Part shown: positions 1 through 5,454 of the stretch, one piece after another
How the letters are laid out: the number at the start of each line of letters is the position of its first letter
How positions within the stretch are numbered: the first letter of the stretch is position 1
DNA from: Pseudomonadota bacterium
GTDB taxonomy: Bacteria > Pseudomonadota > Gammaproteobacteria > Steroidobacterales > Steroidobacteraceae
Assembly: GCA_947454665.1 (NCBI GenBank)
Contig: CANGMU010000163.1
Coordinates: forward strand, 1-5,636
Length of the DNA: 5,636 bases
Reading direction: 5' to 3'
The notes under the pieces: generated by a model
What the model was told of the DNA's origin: nothing
Seen by the model: the letters and a program-made list of their open reading frames with translations, nothing else
The model's database searches: none
Translations under genes and position numbers: made by a program

Positions 1-23
1 ACACCGGATCAGTGCCGGGACGC

Positions 24-809
24 TCACAGGTTGTTGCTCACGTACTGGAGCATCTGATCGGTGGTCGAGATGGCCTTCGAGTTCATCTCGTAAGCGCGCT
101 GCGTCTCGATCATGTTCACCAGCTCTTCGACGACGTTGACGTTCGAGCCTTCGATCGACCCCGACTGCAACAGGCCCAGGCCGCTGATGCCCGGATTGCC
201 GGTCTGCGCCGCACCGCTAGCCGCGGTTTCAGACAGGAGGTTCTCGCCACGCGGCTGCAGGCCCGCCGGGTTGACGAAATCCGTCAGCTGCAGCGTGCCG
301 ATCTGCGTCGGCGCGCTTTGCCCTGCCAGCTGCGCACTCACGACACCGTCGTTGCCGATGCTCAGCGTCTGCACGCCCTGGGGGATCGTGATGCCGGGCT
401 GGACGCGGTAGCCGTTCGAGGTGACAAGCTCACCCGTCGCACTCATCTTGAAAGAGCCGTCGCGCGTGTAGCCGAAGCTGCCGTCGGGCAACAGGACCTG
501 GAAGAAGCCCCGACCGTTGATCGACACGTCCAGTGCATTGCCGGTCTGCGACAGGCTGCCCTGCGTATAGGTCTTTTCGGTGGCGACGATGCGCACGCCG
601 GTGCCGATGTTCTTGCCGGTAGGCGACAGCGTGTCCTGGGACGTCGCGCCGCCGACCTGCTTCGAATTCTGGTACAGCAGGTCCTCGAAGACGGCCCGGT
701 CCTTCTTGAAGCCATTCGTGTTGACGTTCGCGAGGTTGTGCGAAATGACGGACATGCGCGTCTGCTGCGCGTCGAGTCCTGTCTTGGCGGCCCAGAGTGC
801 GGATTCCAT
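24..809 (-). CDS. flgG: Flagellar distal rod protein FlgG
   Basis: FlgG builds the distal rod, the drive shaft that crosses the periplasm inside the P and L rings and joins the hook. The 261-residue product matches the usual length of about 260. The N-terminal rod signature NLANVNTNGFK lies at residues 25-35, the GRGFFQV-type core motif near 100, and the C-terminal coiled helix (EGSNVNVVEELVNMIETQRA) at 220-239. Residues about 46-63 form the FlgG-specific stretch that FlgE lacks; in Salmonella, changes there give over-long rods. The start is the ATG at 809, with GGGAG (818-822) seven bases upstream. It is the last complete gene of the minus-strand operon, 27 bases after flgF, and stops with TGA at 24-26. 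flgH would be expected next but lies outside the window. The protein is exported by the flagellar type III system and has no cleaved signal peptide. Confidence 0.97.
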   Translation of the reverse strand: MESALWAAKTGLDAQQTRMSVISHNLANVNTNGFKKDRAVFEDLLYQNSKQVGGATSQDTLSPTGKNIGTGVRIVATEKTYTQGSLSQTGNALDVSINGRGFFQVLLPDGSFGYTRDGSFKMSATGELVTSNGYRVQPGITIPQGVQTLSIGNDGVVSAQLAGQSAPTQIGTLQLTDFVNPAGLQPRGENLLSETAASGAAQTGNPGISGLGLLQSGSIEGSNVNVVEELVNMIETQRAYEMNSKAISTTDQMLQYVSNNL

Positions 810-836
810 GTGTGCTGCTCCCGTCCGTTATCCGTG

Positions 837-1577
837 TCAGCCGTTGCGCAGCAGCTGCGAGGCTGCCGCCGCATCGTCTTCGGCCGTGCGCATCGCCTTG
901 ACCTGGAGGTCGAAGCGGCGCGCGAGTTCGATCATGTTGACCATCGCCGTGGCGATGTTGACGTTGCTGGATTCCAGTACGCCGGAAGCCAGGCGTGCTG
1001 ACGCGCTGACTGGCGCATCGGTGCCATCGGCCAGGCGAAGTAAGCCGTCATTGCCCTTGACCATCTGGTCGACTGGCGGGTCAACGAGCTTGATGCGTCC
1101 GACGACGGCTTTTGTTTCCGGGCCAGAGCCCTGCGGAATGATGGACAAGGTGCCATCACCCCCCACCAACAGCGCCGTGTTCGGCGGCACGCTGATCGGC
1201 CCGTTGTCGCCCAGCACGGGCATGCCCGTCGCCGTCGTCAGTTGCCCCTGGGCGTCCACACGCAGGTTTCCCGCGCGCGTATAGGCCTCGCGACCATCCG
1301 GCGCCTGTACGGTGAGGAAGCCGCTGCCCTGCATCGCGACGTCCAGGTCGCGGCCCGTGGTCTGCTGCGTGCCCACGCTGTGGTCGATACCGGTTGCTGA
1401 ATGCAATGCATAGACGCGCGAATCGAATCCCGCGCCCTGCACCGCCTGGGCACGGAAGGCCGTCATGTTGGCCTGGAAACCCGTCGTGCTGGCATTGGCG
1501 AGGTTGTGGTTGTTCGACGCCTGCGCGCGAAGCGTTTCGCGCGCACCCGACATCGCCACATACAGCAAACGGTCCAT
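837..1577 (-). CDS. flgF: Flagellar proximal rod protein FlgF
   Basis: FlgF is one of the proximal rod proteins, present in only a handful of copies per flagellum and placed between FlgB/FlgC and the FlgG distal rod. The 246 residues are close to the usual 250. NLANASTTGF at residues 25-34 is the N-terminal rod signature, GSGFLTVQAPDG in the middle is the shared rod/hook core motif, and ESSNVNIATAMVNMIELARRF from residue 202 is the C-terminal D0 helix. The opening MDRLLYVAMSGARETL is FlgF-like rather than FlgG-like, and the order E-F-G agrees. The ATG at 1577 lies only six bases after the flgE stop and has no recognisable Shine-Dalgarno sequence, so translation probably depends on ribosomes finishing flgE. 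The stop is TGA at 837-839. Confidence 0.95.
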   Translation of the reverse strand: MDRLLYVAMSGARETLRAQASNNHNLANASTTGFQANMTAFRAQAVQGAGFDSRVYALHSATGIDHSVGTQQTTGRDLDVAMQGSGFLTVQAPDGREAYTRAGNLRVDAQGQLTTATGMPVLGDNGPISVPPNTALLVGGDGTLSIIPQGSGPETKAVVGRIKLVDPPVDQMVKGNDGLLRLADGTDAPVSASARLASGVLESSNVNIATAMVNMIELARRFDLQVKAMRTAEDDAAAASQLLRNG

Positions 1578-1583
1578 GGTCTA

Positions 1584-2804
1584 TTACCGGATGTTGATGA
1601 TGGTCTGGGTGATCTGGTCAGCCGTCGAGATCATCTGCGCGTTGGCCTGGAAGGCCCGCTGCGCGGTGATCATGTTGACCAGCTGGGCGGTGATGTCGAC
1701 GTTCGAGGATTCCAGCGCACCGGACTGGATGAGGCCGAAGCCGGACGTACCGGCCTGGCCCTTGAGCGCCTGGCCCGAGGCCGAGGTCTCAACCCAATTC
1801 GTGTCGGCAACCTGCTGCAGGCCGTTCTGGTTCGCGAAGTTGGCCAGTGCCACCTGTCCCAGGGCCGTCGAACGACCGTTCGTGTACTGCGCCAGGACAA
1901 TGCCCGTCTTGTCGATGTTGATGCCGGTCAGTCGGCCGGTCGTGTAACCGTCCTGCGTGATCGAGTTCACGCCGAAGTTGCTGCCGTACTGCGTGGCCCG
2001 GTTGTAGTCGAGCGTCAGGTTCATCGGCGCGGCACCGGTGGGCGGCGCATACGGCCCGAAGGCGAGCGTCCCGGTGACCGGCGTCGTGAGTGTGCCCGTG
2101 TTGCTGAAGGTCAGCTGCTGCGTGGCGGGTGCGACTGCCGTGCCGTCGATGTACAGGCGCGTATCCCAGATGCCGTTGGTGGCCGTCTTGGAGTAATACG
2201 TCGTAGCCGTGTGGGCAGCGCCCAGGGTGTCGTACACCGTCATGGACGTTGCCTGGGTGTAACTCGTCGGGTCCGCCGGGTTGAAGGTGGCCGTGGTCGG
2301 CACCACTGCATCCGAGGGCAGGTTCATGACGAACTGGACGGCGGAGGTCGCATTCGGGGCGCTTTCGCCGGTGACGAGACGCAGGTCCGTCAAACCACCG
2401 GTATTGAAGCCACCGCTGGCAGTCGGCGGGAAGACCTGCAAGTGCTGGCCCTCGGAATTCACCACGTAGCCGTCGGCATCGGTGCGGAAGGCGCCGGAGC
2501 GGGTGTACTGCAGGGCGCCGCCATTGCTCACGGTAAAGAATCCCGAGCCGCTCACGGCGAGATCGAGGTTGCTCTGCGTGAAGTTGACGTTGCCCTGGCC
2601 GAACTGCTGCGAGACCGAGGACACGCGCACACCACTACCAGTGGCAAGGCTCGACACGCCCTGCGGCGATACGGCGAAAAGTTCCGCGAATTCAGTGCGC
2701 GAACTCTTGTAGCCCGTCGTCGCGGTGTTGGCGATGTTGTTCGCCGTCGTGTTCAGGTCGGCGGACGCGGCATTGAGGCCGCTCAGTGCGATCTGGAAAG
2801 GCAT
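1584..2804 (-). CDS. flgE: Flagellar hook protein FlgE
   Basis: FlgE polymerises, about 120 copies per flagellum, into the curved hook that acts as universal joint between rod and filament. The 406-residue length is typical. The N-terminal D0 signature NNIANTATTGYK lies at residues 22-33, the GSGFFTV core motif near 85-92, a variable surface-exposed middle region (roughly 150-310) is rich in Thr, Ala and Asn, and the C-terminal D0 helix ESSNVDITAQLVNMITAQ starts at 365. The ending STADQITQTIINIR is typical of hook proteins. The start is the ATG at 2804, with AAGGAG (2813-2818) eight bases upstream, the best ribosome site in the operon. The stop is TAA at 1584-1586. It follows flgD, whose product caps the growing hook, by 12 bases. 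Export is by the flagellar type III apparatus. Confidence 0.97.
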   Translation of the reverse strand: MPFQIALSGLNAASADLNTTANNIANTATTGYKSSRTEFAELFAVSPQGVSSLATGSGVRVSSVSQQFGQGNVNFTQSNLDLAVSGSGFFTVSNGGALQYTRSGAFRTDADGYVVNSEGQHLQVFPPTASGGFNTGGLTDLRLVTGESAPNATSAVQFVMNLPSDAVVPTTATFNPADPTSYTQATSMTVYDTLGAAHTATTYYSKTATNGIWDTRLYIDGTAVAPATQQLTFSNTGTLTTPVTGTLAFGPYAPPTGAAPMNLTLDYNRATQYGSNFGVNSITQDGYTTGRLTGINIDKTGIVLAQYTNGRSTALGQVALANFANQNGLQQVADTNWVETSASGQALKGQAGTSGFGLIQSGALESSNVDITAQLVNMITAQRAFQANAQMISTADQITQTIINIR

Positions 2805-2816
2805 TGCAGGAGCTCC

Positions 2817-3491
2817 TTAGGTCACGCTGCGCACGTTCGAGAGCGCAACAGGTCCGATGTCGGTATTGAGGGTCAGGCTGGAATTTGTCGGATCGATCGT
2901 CACGCTGTTGACGCGGCTATTGACCTGCGTTTCCAGCTGCTGGCTGACGCCGCCGACACTGGCGACGACCTTCAAGGTATAGCTGCCGGCCGGCGCTCGC
3001 GTCCCGAGCATCGTGGTGCCGTCCCAGTTGAACGTGCCGGTCCCGGCCGTCGTGGACATCGGGACGGTGCGCACGGTCTGACCGCTCGCGTCGCTGATGA
3101 CGAGCTGGACGCTGTTGGCGTTCTTCGGCACCGTGACCTGGCCACTGACGCCGCCGGCGTCGGCCAGCTGCGCGGTTTCGTTTGCGGCCAGCACGCTGTG
3201 GCCAACGAGCATCGTGCCATCCAGCACCTGCGACGAGCGCAGCGCGCTGGTCAGCGAGCTGATGTCCGTCTGCATCGACTGGATGCCCTGCACGGTGCTG
3301 AGCTGTGCCAGTTGCCCAAGGAAGGCCGTCGGGTCCTGCGGGCTCATCGGGTCCTGGTTCTTCAGCTGCGTCAGCATCAGCTTCAGGAAGGAATCAGAAC
3401 CCAGCTGCATGCCATTGCTGGCGCTGCTGAGTGCGCTGGCCGTGGCAGCAGACGCGCTGCTGGATCCATTGACGCCGGTCGTGGTGGTCAT
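2817..3491 (-). CDS. flgD: Flagellar hook cap / hook assembly protein FlgD
   Basis: FlgD is the scaffold cap at the tip of the growing hook that lets FlgE subunits polymerise; it is discarded once the hook is complete. The 224 residues are close to the usual 220-230. A Ser/Ala/Thr-rich flexible leader (1-30) is followed by the hallmark FLKLMLTQLKNQDPMSPQD at 35-53. The C-terminal half carries the FlgD Ig-like/tudor-like fold, marked by FNWDG at 154-158 and PAGSY at 167-171. The start is the ATG at 3491, preceded by the purine run AAGGAAAAGGAAG that begins in the flgC stop codon and provides the ribosome site. It lies 14 bases after flgC. Its TAA stop overlaps the flgE Shine-Dalgarno sequence, so the two genes are probably coupled in translation. 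Confidence 0.96.
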   Translation of the reverse strand: MTTTTGVNGSSSASAATASALSSASNGMQLGSDSFLKLMLTQLKNQDPMSPQDPTAFLGQLAQLSTVQGIQSMQTDISSLTSALRSSQVLDGTMLVGHSVLAANETAQLADAGGVSGQVTVPKNANSVQLVISDASGQTVRTVPMSTTAGTGTFNWDGTTMLGTRAPAGSYTLKVVASVGGVSQQLETQVNSRVNSVTIDPTNSSLTLNTDIGPVALSNVRSVT

Positions 3492-3505
3492 GGTCTTCCT
3501 TTTCC

Positions 3506-3925
3506 TTACTGGCCGAGCCGGAGCGTGGCCATCAGGAGTTCCTTGGAGGTATTCATGACCTCCACGTTGTTCTGGTAAGCCCGCGAAGCGCTGATCATGT
3601 CGACCATCTCTTCCACGGTGCTGACGTTGGGCGCGAAGACATAGCCATCCGCATTGGCCAGCGGATTGCCTGGCTCGTAACGCGCATCGGGCGCGCGTGA
3701 ATCCTCGAGGATTTGCTTCACCCGCACGGCGGCGCTGGGCTGCCCGGCCTTGCCGGCTGCCTCGGCGCGCACGGCCTCGAACACCGGATGCTTGGCCTTG
3801 TAGGCCGTGGTGGCGTCACCGCTCACGCTGTCGGCGTTCGCCAGGTTGCTGGCAACGGTATTCAAGCGCACGGACTGGGCCGACATGCCGGAACCGGCGA
3901 TATCAAAGATCCTGAAGCTGGACAT
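3506..3925 (-). CDS. flgC: Flagellar proximal rod protein FlgC
   Basis: FlgC is a small proximal rod protein that stacks near FlgB at the base of the drive shaft. The 139 residues match the usual 134-140. The N-terminal signature NTVASNLANADS lies at residues 22-33 and is followed by the short FlgC-type insertion before YKAKHPVFEAV (42-52). The C-terminal NVSTVEEMVDMISASRAYQ (100-118) is the characteristic FlgC D0 helix, and the motif GYVFAPNV just before it is also typical. The start is the ATG at 3925, with AGGGGAG (3934-3940) eight bases upstream. It lies 18 bases downstream of flgB and 14 bases before flgD, in the same operon. It is exported through the type III apparatus without a cleaved signal. 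Confidence 0.97.
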   Translation of the reverse strand: MSSFRIFDIAGSGMSAQSVRLNTVASNLANADSVSGDATTAYKAKHPVFEAVRAEAAGKAGQPSAAVRVKQILEDSRAPDARYEPGNPLANADGYVFAPNVSTVEEMVDMISASRAYQNNVEVMNTSKELLMATLRLGQ

Positions 3926-3943
3926 GGTCGACTCTCCCCTGCC

Positions 3944-4360
3944 TTACTGGCCGGTAATGGCGGTAATCAAGGAACGGAAGCTTCCGGACAGGAACGACAG
4001 CGTCGCCTGGTAACGCACTGCGTTTTCCGCGAATGCCGACTGCTCCAGCTGTGCATCGACGGTGTTGCCATCGAGTGCCGGCGCCAGTGGCGTGCGGTAT
4101 TTCAGGAATCCGTCCGCCGGATTCGTGCCACCGGCCACGCCCGCAAGGTGCAGCTTCTGCGTCGCGACCATTGAAGCGGGTTTCACACCGGACTTTCCGT
4201 CGGCTGCTGCCGTCAGCGCCGCACGGAAATCAATGTCGCGGGCCTTGTAGCCTGGCGTGTCCGCATTCGCGAGATTCATGGCCAGCTGCTCGGTCCGCTG
4301 TTCGCGGACACGCAGAGCCTGAGCGCTCACGCCGAGATAGGCATCGAGATCCATCGCCAC
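3944..4360 (-). CDS. flgB: Flagellar proximal rod protein FlgB
   Basis: FlgB is a proximal rod protein at the very base of the axial structure and the first gene of the minus-strand operon. The 138 residues match the family. NLANADTPGYKARDIDF at residues 29-45 is the diagnostic N-terminal motif, and the short C-terminal helix around YQATLSFLSGSFRSLITAITGQ is FlgB-like. Two starts are possible: a GTG at 4360 and an ATG at 4354, two codons later. GTG is preferred because GGAG (4368-4371) is seven bases upstream of it, but thirteen bases from the ATG. A sigma-54 promoter (4399-4415) precedes it, giving a predicted leader of about 28 bases. The stop is TAA at 3944-3946. Confidence 0.96.
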   Translation of the reverse strand: MAMDLDAYLGVSAQALRVREQRTEQLAMNLANADTPGYKARDIDFRAALTAAADGKSGVKPASMVATQKLHLAGVAGGTNPADGFLKYRTPLAPALDGNTVDAQLEQSAFAENAVRYQATLSFLSGSFRSLITAITGQ

Positions 4361-4367
4361 GGAAATG

Positions 4368-4371
4368 CTCC
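4368..4371 (-). promoter_or_regulatory. Ribosome binding site of flgB, favouring a GTG start
   Basis: On the minus strand GGAG is followed by seven bases and then GTG at 4360. The alternative in-frame ATG at 4354 would leave thirteen bases, which is longer than usual. The spacing therefore favours GTG, although both codons would give nearly the same protein. Confidence 0.6.
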
Positions 4372-4398
4372 GTCAAGAAACTGTCCCGTGGTGGACAG

Positions 4399-4415
4399 AG
4401 CAAGGTCCGTGCCAG
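4399..4415 (-). promoter_or_regulatory. Sigma-54 (RpoN) promoter of the flgBCDEFG operon
   Basis: The minus strand reads CTGGCACGGACCTTGCT, a full match to the sigma-54 consensus TGGCAC-N5-TTGC. The -24 GG is at 4412-4413 and the -12 GC at 4400-4401. The predicted transcription start is near 4388, about 28 bases before the flgB GTG. Rod and hook operons in polar flagellates of this kind are known to be RpoN- and FleQ-dependent, which agrees with the position. Confidence 0.88.
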
Positions 4416-4447
4416 CGCCTGCCAACTGGCGCATGCGCTGCGGGAAG

Positions 4448-4504
4448 CGGCAGCGAGACAGTGCAGCGGCAAGTCGCGGCAATAACACGGCAGGTCGGCG
4501 GCAA
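4448..4504. repeat. Cluster of five CGGCA(A/G) direct repeats, four of them helically phased
   Basis: CGGCAG or CGGCAA occurs at 4448, 4467, 4477, 4488 and 4499 on the plus strand. The last four start 10, 11 and 11 bases apart, about one helical turn each. They lie about 79-116 bases upstream of the predicted flgB start site and 112-149 upstream of the predicted flgA start site, a usual distance for sigma-54 activator sites. The repeat unit is short and GC-rich, so chance cannot be excluded; a binding role is inference. Confidence 0.45.
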
Positions 4505-4589
4505 GAAGTGGCCACCAAGATGGAGCGCAGGCTTCAGGCACCTGTATCGACCTCGCGTGCAAATTCTTTAATGCGCACGATCGGCCTGA

Positions 4590-4605
4590 TGGCACAGGCC
4601 TTGCT
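4590..4605 (+). promoter_or_regulatory. Sigma-54 (RpoN) promoter of flgA(-flgM)
   Basis: The plus strand reads TGGCACAGGCCTTGCT, a full match to TGGCAC-N5-TTGC. The -24 GG is at 4591-4592 and the -12 GC at 4603-4604, placing the transcription start near 4616 and giving flgA a leader of about 45 bases. The element and the next few bases match the flgB promoter at 17 of 19 positions. Confidence 0.88.
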
Positions 4606-4625
4606 CTGACTCTCCACATCGCGGC

Positions 4626-4642
4626 CAGAAACCGCTTTTCTG
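4626..4642 (+). promoter_or_regulatory. Small inverted repeat in the flgA leader
   Basis: CAGAAA (4626-4631) and TTTCTG (4637-4642) can pair around a five-base loop in the predicted flgA leader. CAGAAACC is repeated at 4644-4651, so the TTTCTG arm has two partners. The stem is weak and AT-rich; a role in translation is only a possibility. Confidence 0.25.
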
Positions 4643-4660
4643 ACAGAAACCCGTCGCACG

Positions 4661-5371
4661 ATGCGCATGCTGCCTGCCCTATCGCTGAGTGTCGCGCTGC
4701 TGACCGCAGGTGTGCCGGCCATGTCCGCGCAAGCCGATGCGACGCAGGACCTGGCGATCCTGCGCAACACCGTCTCCCGCTTCGCGATGGGCCTGCTGGG
4801 CCCACAACCGCAGGGCACCCAGATTTTCATCGAACCCGGCGCACTCGACGCAAGACTGCGACTCGCGCAGTGCGCGACACCGGAAGCCTTCCTGCCTGCC
4901 GGCGCAAAGCCAGCCGCGCGATTCACCGTGGGCGTGCGTTGCGCGTCGCCGGCCTGGAGCGTTTACTTGCCGGTCACCGTCGAATCGGAGGTGCCGGTGT
5001 TGGTGCTGCGTGTTCCAGCCGCAAGCGGCGCAACGCTCACTGCCGCAGACGTCGAGCCGCAACGGCGTCGCGTCCCGGGCTTTGCAACGCTCTATCTCAC
5101 CGATACCGCGCAACTCGCCGGACGGCACCTCAAGCAATCCGCGCCTCCCGGCACCGCGTTGAACACAGAACTGTTGGTGGCGGATATCAAGGTCAAACGC
5201 GGACAGCGCGTGGCATTGATCGCCAGGACCGGTGGCTTCGAAGTGCGCGCGCAGGGTGAGGCCATTGCCGACGCACGGCCCGACGGGCGCGTACGGGTAC
5301 AGAACCTCTCGTCCGGAAAAATCGTTGAAGGCAATGTGGAAACGGCCGATACCGTCCGGGTGGGCCCTTGA
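4661..5371 (+). CDS. flgA: Flagellar P-ring assembly chaperone FlgA
   Basis: FlgA is a periplasmic chaperone that helps FlgI subunits form the P ring around the rod. The 236-residue product starts with a Sec signal peptide: MRM, a hydrophobic core LPALSLSVALLTAG, and a likely cut after AQA at residue 25. The mature part has Cys71 and Cys94, the latter followed by WSVYLPV (99-105), a conserved FlgA pair that may form a disulfide. A SAF-type domain follows (about 110-175), then KRGQRV at 179-184 and the family hallmark VQNLSSGKIVEG at 213-224. An ATG at 4661 is chosen because the signal peptide begins there; a second ATG at 4667 is possible. Neither has a clear Shine-Dalgarno sequence. It is divergent from flgB, behind its own sigma-54 promoter, and flgM follows after 83 bases. 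The stop is TGA at 5369-5371. Confidence 0.95.
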   Translation: MRMLPALSLSVALLTAGVPAMSAQADATQDLAILRNTVSRFAMGLLGPQPQGTQIFIEPGALDARLRLAQCATPEAFLPAGAKPAARFTVGVRCASPAWSVYLPVTVESEVPVLVLRVPAASGATLTAADVEPQRRRVPGFATLYLTDTAQLAGRHLKQSAPPGTALNTELLVADIKVKRGQRVALIARTGGFEVRAQGEAIADARPDGRVRVQNLSSGKIVEGNVETADTVRVGP

Positions 5372-5386
5372 TCGCCTACACTGCCC

Positions 5387-5413
5387 TAAAGGTTTCGACA
5401 GCGCGGCCGTTAC
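5387..5413 (+). promoter_or_regulatory. Sigma-28 (FliA) promoter of flgM
   Basis: TAAAGGTT (5387-5394), an 11-base spacer and GCCGTTAC (5406-5413) match the enterobacterial FliA consensus TAAAGTTT-N11-GCCGATAA at 13 of 16 positions with the exact spacing. Transcription would start near 5420, about 35 bases before the flgM GTG. FliA-driven flgM transcription in addition to read-through from flgA is known in Salmonella. Confidence 0.75.
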
Positions 5414-5441
5414 AGTCAATGACAGGAAGCGCCCTTGGCGC

Positions 5442-5446
5442 AGGAG
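5442..5446 (+). promoter_or_regulatory. Ribosome binding site of flgM, deciding a GTG start
   Basis: AGGAG is followed by eight bases and then GTG at 5455. An in-frame ATG at 5419 lies upstream but has no ribosome site and coincides with the predicted sigma-28 transcription start, so the GTG is preferred. Confidence 0.8.
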
Positions 5447-5454
5447 ATTCCTCG

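Larger units (their letters stand above)
4361..4660. promoter_or_regulatory. Divergent control region between flgB and flgA
   Basis: This 300-base gap separates the two divergent transcription units and holds no credible gene; the open frames crossing it have no flagellar or other recognisable sequence and run through both promoters. It contains a sigma-54 promoter facing each way (4399-4415 and 4590-4605). Between the two -24 elements lie about 175 bases with the CGGCA(A/G) repeats (4448-4504), a perfect 10-base palindrome GCGCATGCGC (4429-4438) and an AT-rich patch (4561-4572). The positions suit binding of a shared enhancer-binding activator; FleQ is the known candidate in this type of flagellar system. 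I did not find a match to the Pseudomonas FleQ box. Confidence 0.8.

Noticed and set aside
1..23. Start of flgH after flgG
   Set aside because: flgH is expected next in the operon, but these 23 bases contain no ATG on the minus strand and no supported start.
12..1001. A 329-codon plus-strand open frame over flgG and the end of flgF
   Set aside because: The same wobble-position effect opposite well-supported rod genes; its sequence is low-complexity Arg/Ala/Val-rich.
1401..3578. A 725-codon open frame on the plus strand, antisense to flgF-flgE-flgD
   Set aside because: Its first codon positions lie opposite the third positions of flgD, flgE and flgF, which are mostly G or C, so stop codons are rare. 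flgD, flgE, flgF and flgG happen to share one reading frame because the gaps are 12, 6 and 27 bases, which lets the shadow run across genes. The protein is Arg/Gly/Val-rich with no recognisable domain.
4429..4438. Palindrome GCGCATGCGC as an operator
   Set aside because: It is perfect but short, GC-rich and not repeated elsewhere in the gap; nothing links it to a known regulator.
4557..4572. Possible IHF site in the AT-rich patch upstream of the flgA promoter
   Set aside because: Only part of the WATCAA-N4-TTR consensus is met: CAA-N4-TT is present, but the first three and the last positions fail.
4230..4805. A 191-codon minus-strand open frame crossing the flgB-flgA gap
   Set aside because: It overlaps the start of flgB in another frame, runs through both sigma-54 promoters and into antisense of the flgA signal peptide, and has a Ser/Arg/Cys-rich sequence unlike a real protein.
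4679..5419. A 246-codon minus-strand open frame antisense to flgA
   Set aside because: flgA on the other strand has a signal peptide, conserved Cys pair and family hallmark motif; the antisense product has none of these and is a high-GC shadow.
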